From IMG/VR virus record IMGVR_UViG_3300023276_001086, positions 62,001 to 126,000 of that record: a DNA stretch of 64,000 nucleotides. One strand, 5' to 3'. The notes under the pieces are model-generated. The model had not been told where the DNA came from. It searched no databases and was given only the letters and a program-made list of their open reading frames with translations. This DNA comes from a virus. A program made the position numbers and the translations under genes. This document shows positions 63,507-64,000 of the stretch, piece by piece (the first letter of the stretch is position 1; each line of letters starts with the position of its first letter).

Positions 63507-64000
63507 TTAGAAGTAGGGGCGGAGGAGGTCGGCGACCTCATATACCGCATCCATGGTCGCACCCGCGTTGCGCGGGCCGCCAGCACAACCGGCACCACCC
63601 CCCGCCTCGGGCCCGAAGGCCTTGCGGACAAAGTAGAGGGCGGGCTCGCCCCCGAACTCCTCCGCCGAGAACTTCTCGGGCTCCCGGAAGCTTACCGTCA
63701 CATCCCCCGAGGTGGGGGTGAGAGCCACCACGCAGTCGGCGTCGTGGCCCTCGTGACGGTAGAGGTGGTTGACAAACTCTTCCGACTTTCGGAGAAGTAC
63801 CGACCCCCCAAACATCACCTCCTCGATTGAGGAGGCGGCGAGGACCACCTCGGCCGCCCGCCACTGACGACCAAGGAACAGGAGCTCCTGGTCGCCGGCG
63901 AGGATGCGGTCGATGACGCCCACGTAGCTCTCGACCTCCTCGGTGACATCAGCGACTCCCTCTCGAGGGGGCCACACCTTGTGGCTCTCCTCGTAGGCCC
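63507..64000 (-). CDS. Right-edge gene, possible DHHA1-like C-terminus (partial)
   Basis: The frame runs off the right edge: AYEESHK precedes the GTG at 63977, so the true start is probably outside. ESYVGVIDRILAGDQELLFL, then AASSIEEVMFGGSVLLRKSE, then DADCVVALTPTSGDVTVSFR. The Gly-rich segment AGGGAGCAGGPRNAGA near the end resembles the glycine loop of DHHA1 (GGGHxxAAG), without the His. DHH-family phosphoesterase is a guess; the rest is outside the window. Confidence 0.55.
   Translation of the reverse strand, partial: AYEESHKVWPPREGVADVTEEVESYVGVIDRILAGDQELLFLGRQWRAAEVVLAASSIEEVMFGGSVLLRKSEEFVNHLYRHEGHDADCVVALTPTSGDVTVSFREPEKFSAEEFGGEPALYFVRKAFGPEAGGGAGCAGGPRNAGATMDAVYEVADLLRPYF

Overview
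This 64 kb window is part of the genome of a tailed double-stranded DNA bacteriophage, or a large prophage segment. It carries a tape measure protein, several large tail or baseplate proteins, an amidase endolysin, a Bro-type antirepressor, phage replication and repair enzymes and more than sixty small, tightly packed orphan genes joined by ATGA, GTGA or TGATG stop/start overlaps. No terminase, portal, major capsid, DNA polymerase, integrase or ribosomal gene was seen, so this is only part of a larger genome. The sequence is GC-rich, with frequent GTG and TTG starts and GGAGG-type ribosome binding sites. A high-GC host, possibly an actinobacterium, is an inference and not shown.

Layout. From 1 to about 23.2 kb nearly everything lies on the minus strand and is a virion/tail module. 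Read in the direction of transcription it holds: a P/Q-rich protein, small assembly genes including a GroES-like co-chaperonin, a chain of overlapping genes in the tail-assembly-chaperone position, the tape measure (1229 aa), tail/baseplate proteins of 449 and 1180 aa, an SF2 helicase, a sigma-70-like factor, and fibre-like proteins. One small plus-strand membrane protein gene sits just upstream of the tape measure. From 23.3 to 27.0 kb is a plus-strand block: a CCA-adding-enzyme-like protein with an HD domain, three small genes, a tRNA-like RNA, and a coiled-coil protein with a membrane segment. From 27.4 to 64 kb everything well supported is again on the minus strand: regulators, RNase HII, a thymidylate-synthase-family enzyme, a lipoprotein, ATP-dependent DNA ligase, a Bro protein, the endolysin, an SSB-like protein, a DnaQ-like exonuclease, an XRE/sigma-region-4 fusion, a prepilin-like peptide, then a long run of small zinc-ribbon and membrane proteins typical of phage host-takeover regions.

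Regulation. Transcription-unit starts share a short motif, GGG-N-ATAAG-R or TATAAGG, usually followed at once by a 5' hairpin. I see it on both strands at nine or ten intergenic sites and propose it as a phage promoter class; three sigma-like proteins in the window are candidate readers. A second signal, the palindrome ACTAG-N6-CTAGT joined to a hairpin, forms an array at the convergent junction near 27.1-27.4 kb and recurs near 62.0 kb. Terminator hairpins are often followed by a T-rich tail ending in TTAGCT.

Most unusual points: the 178-nt tRNA-like element (7-8 bp acceptor stem, canonical T-arm and encoded CCA, but about 100 nt too long), the promoter-plus-hairpin family, the type IV prepilin signal in a 54-aa phage protein, the XRE/sigma fusion, and a 45-bp inverted repeat that is sense coding in one gene and antisense in another.
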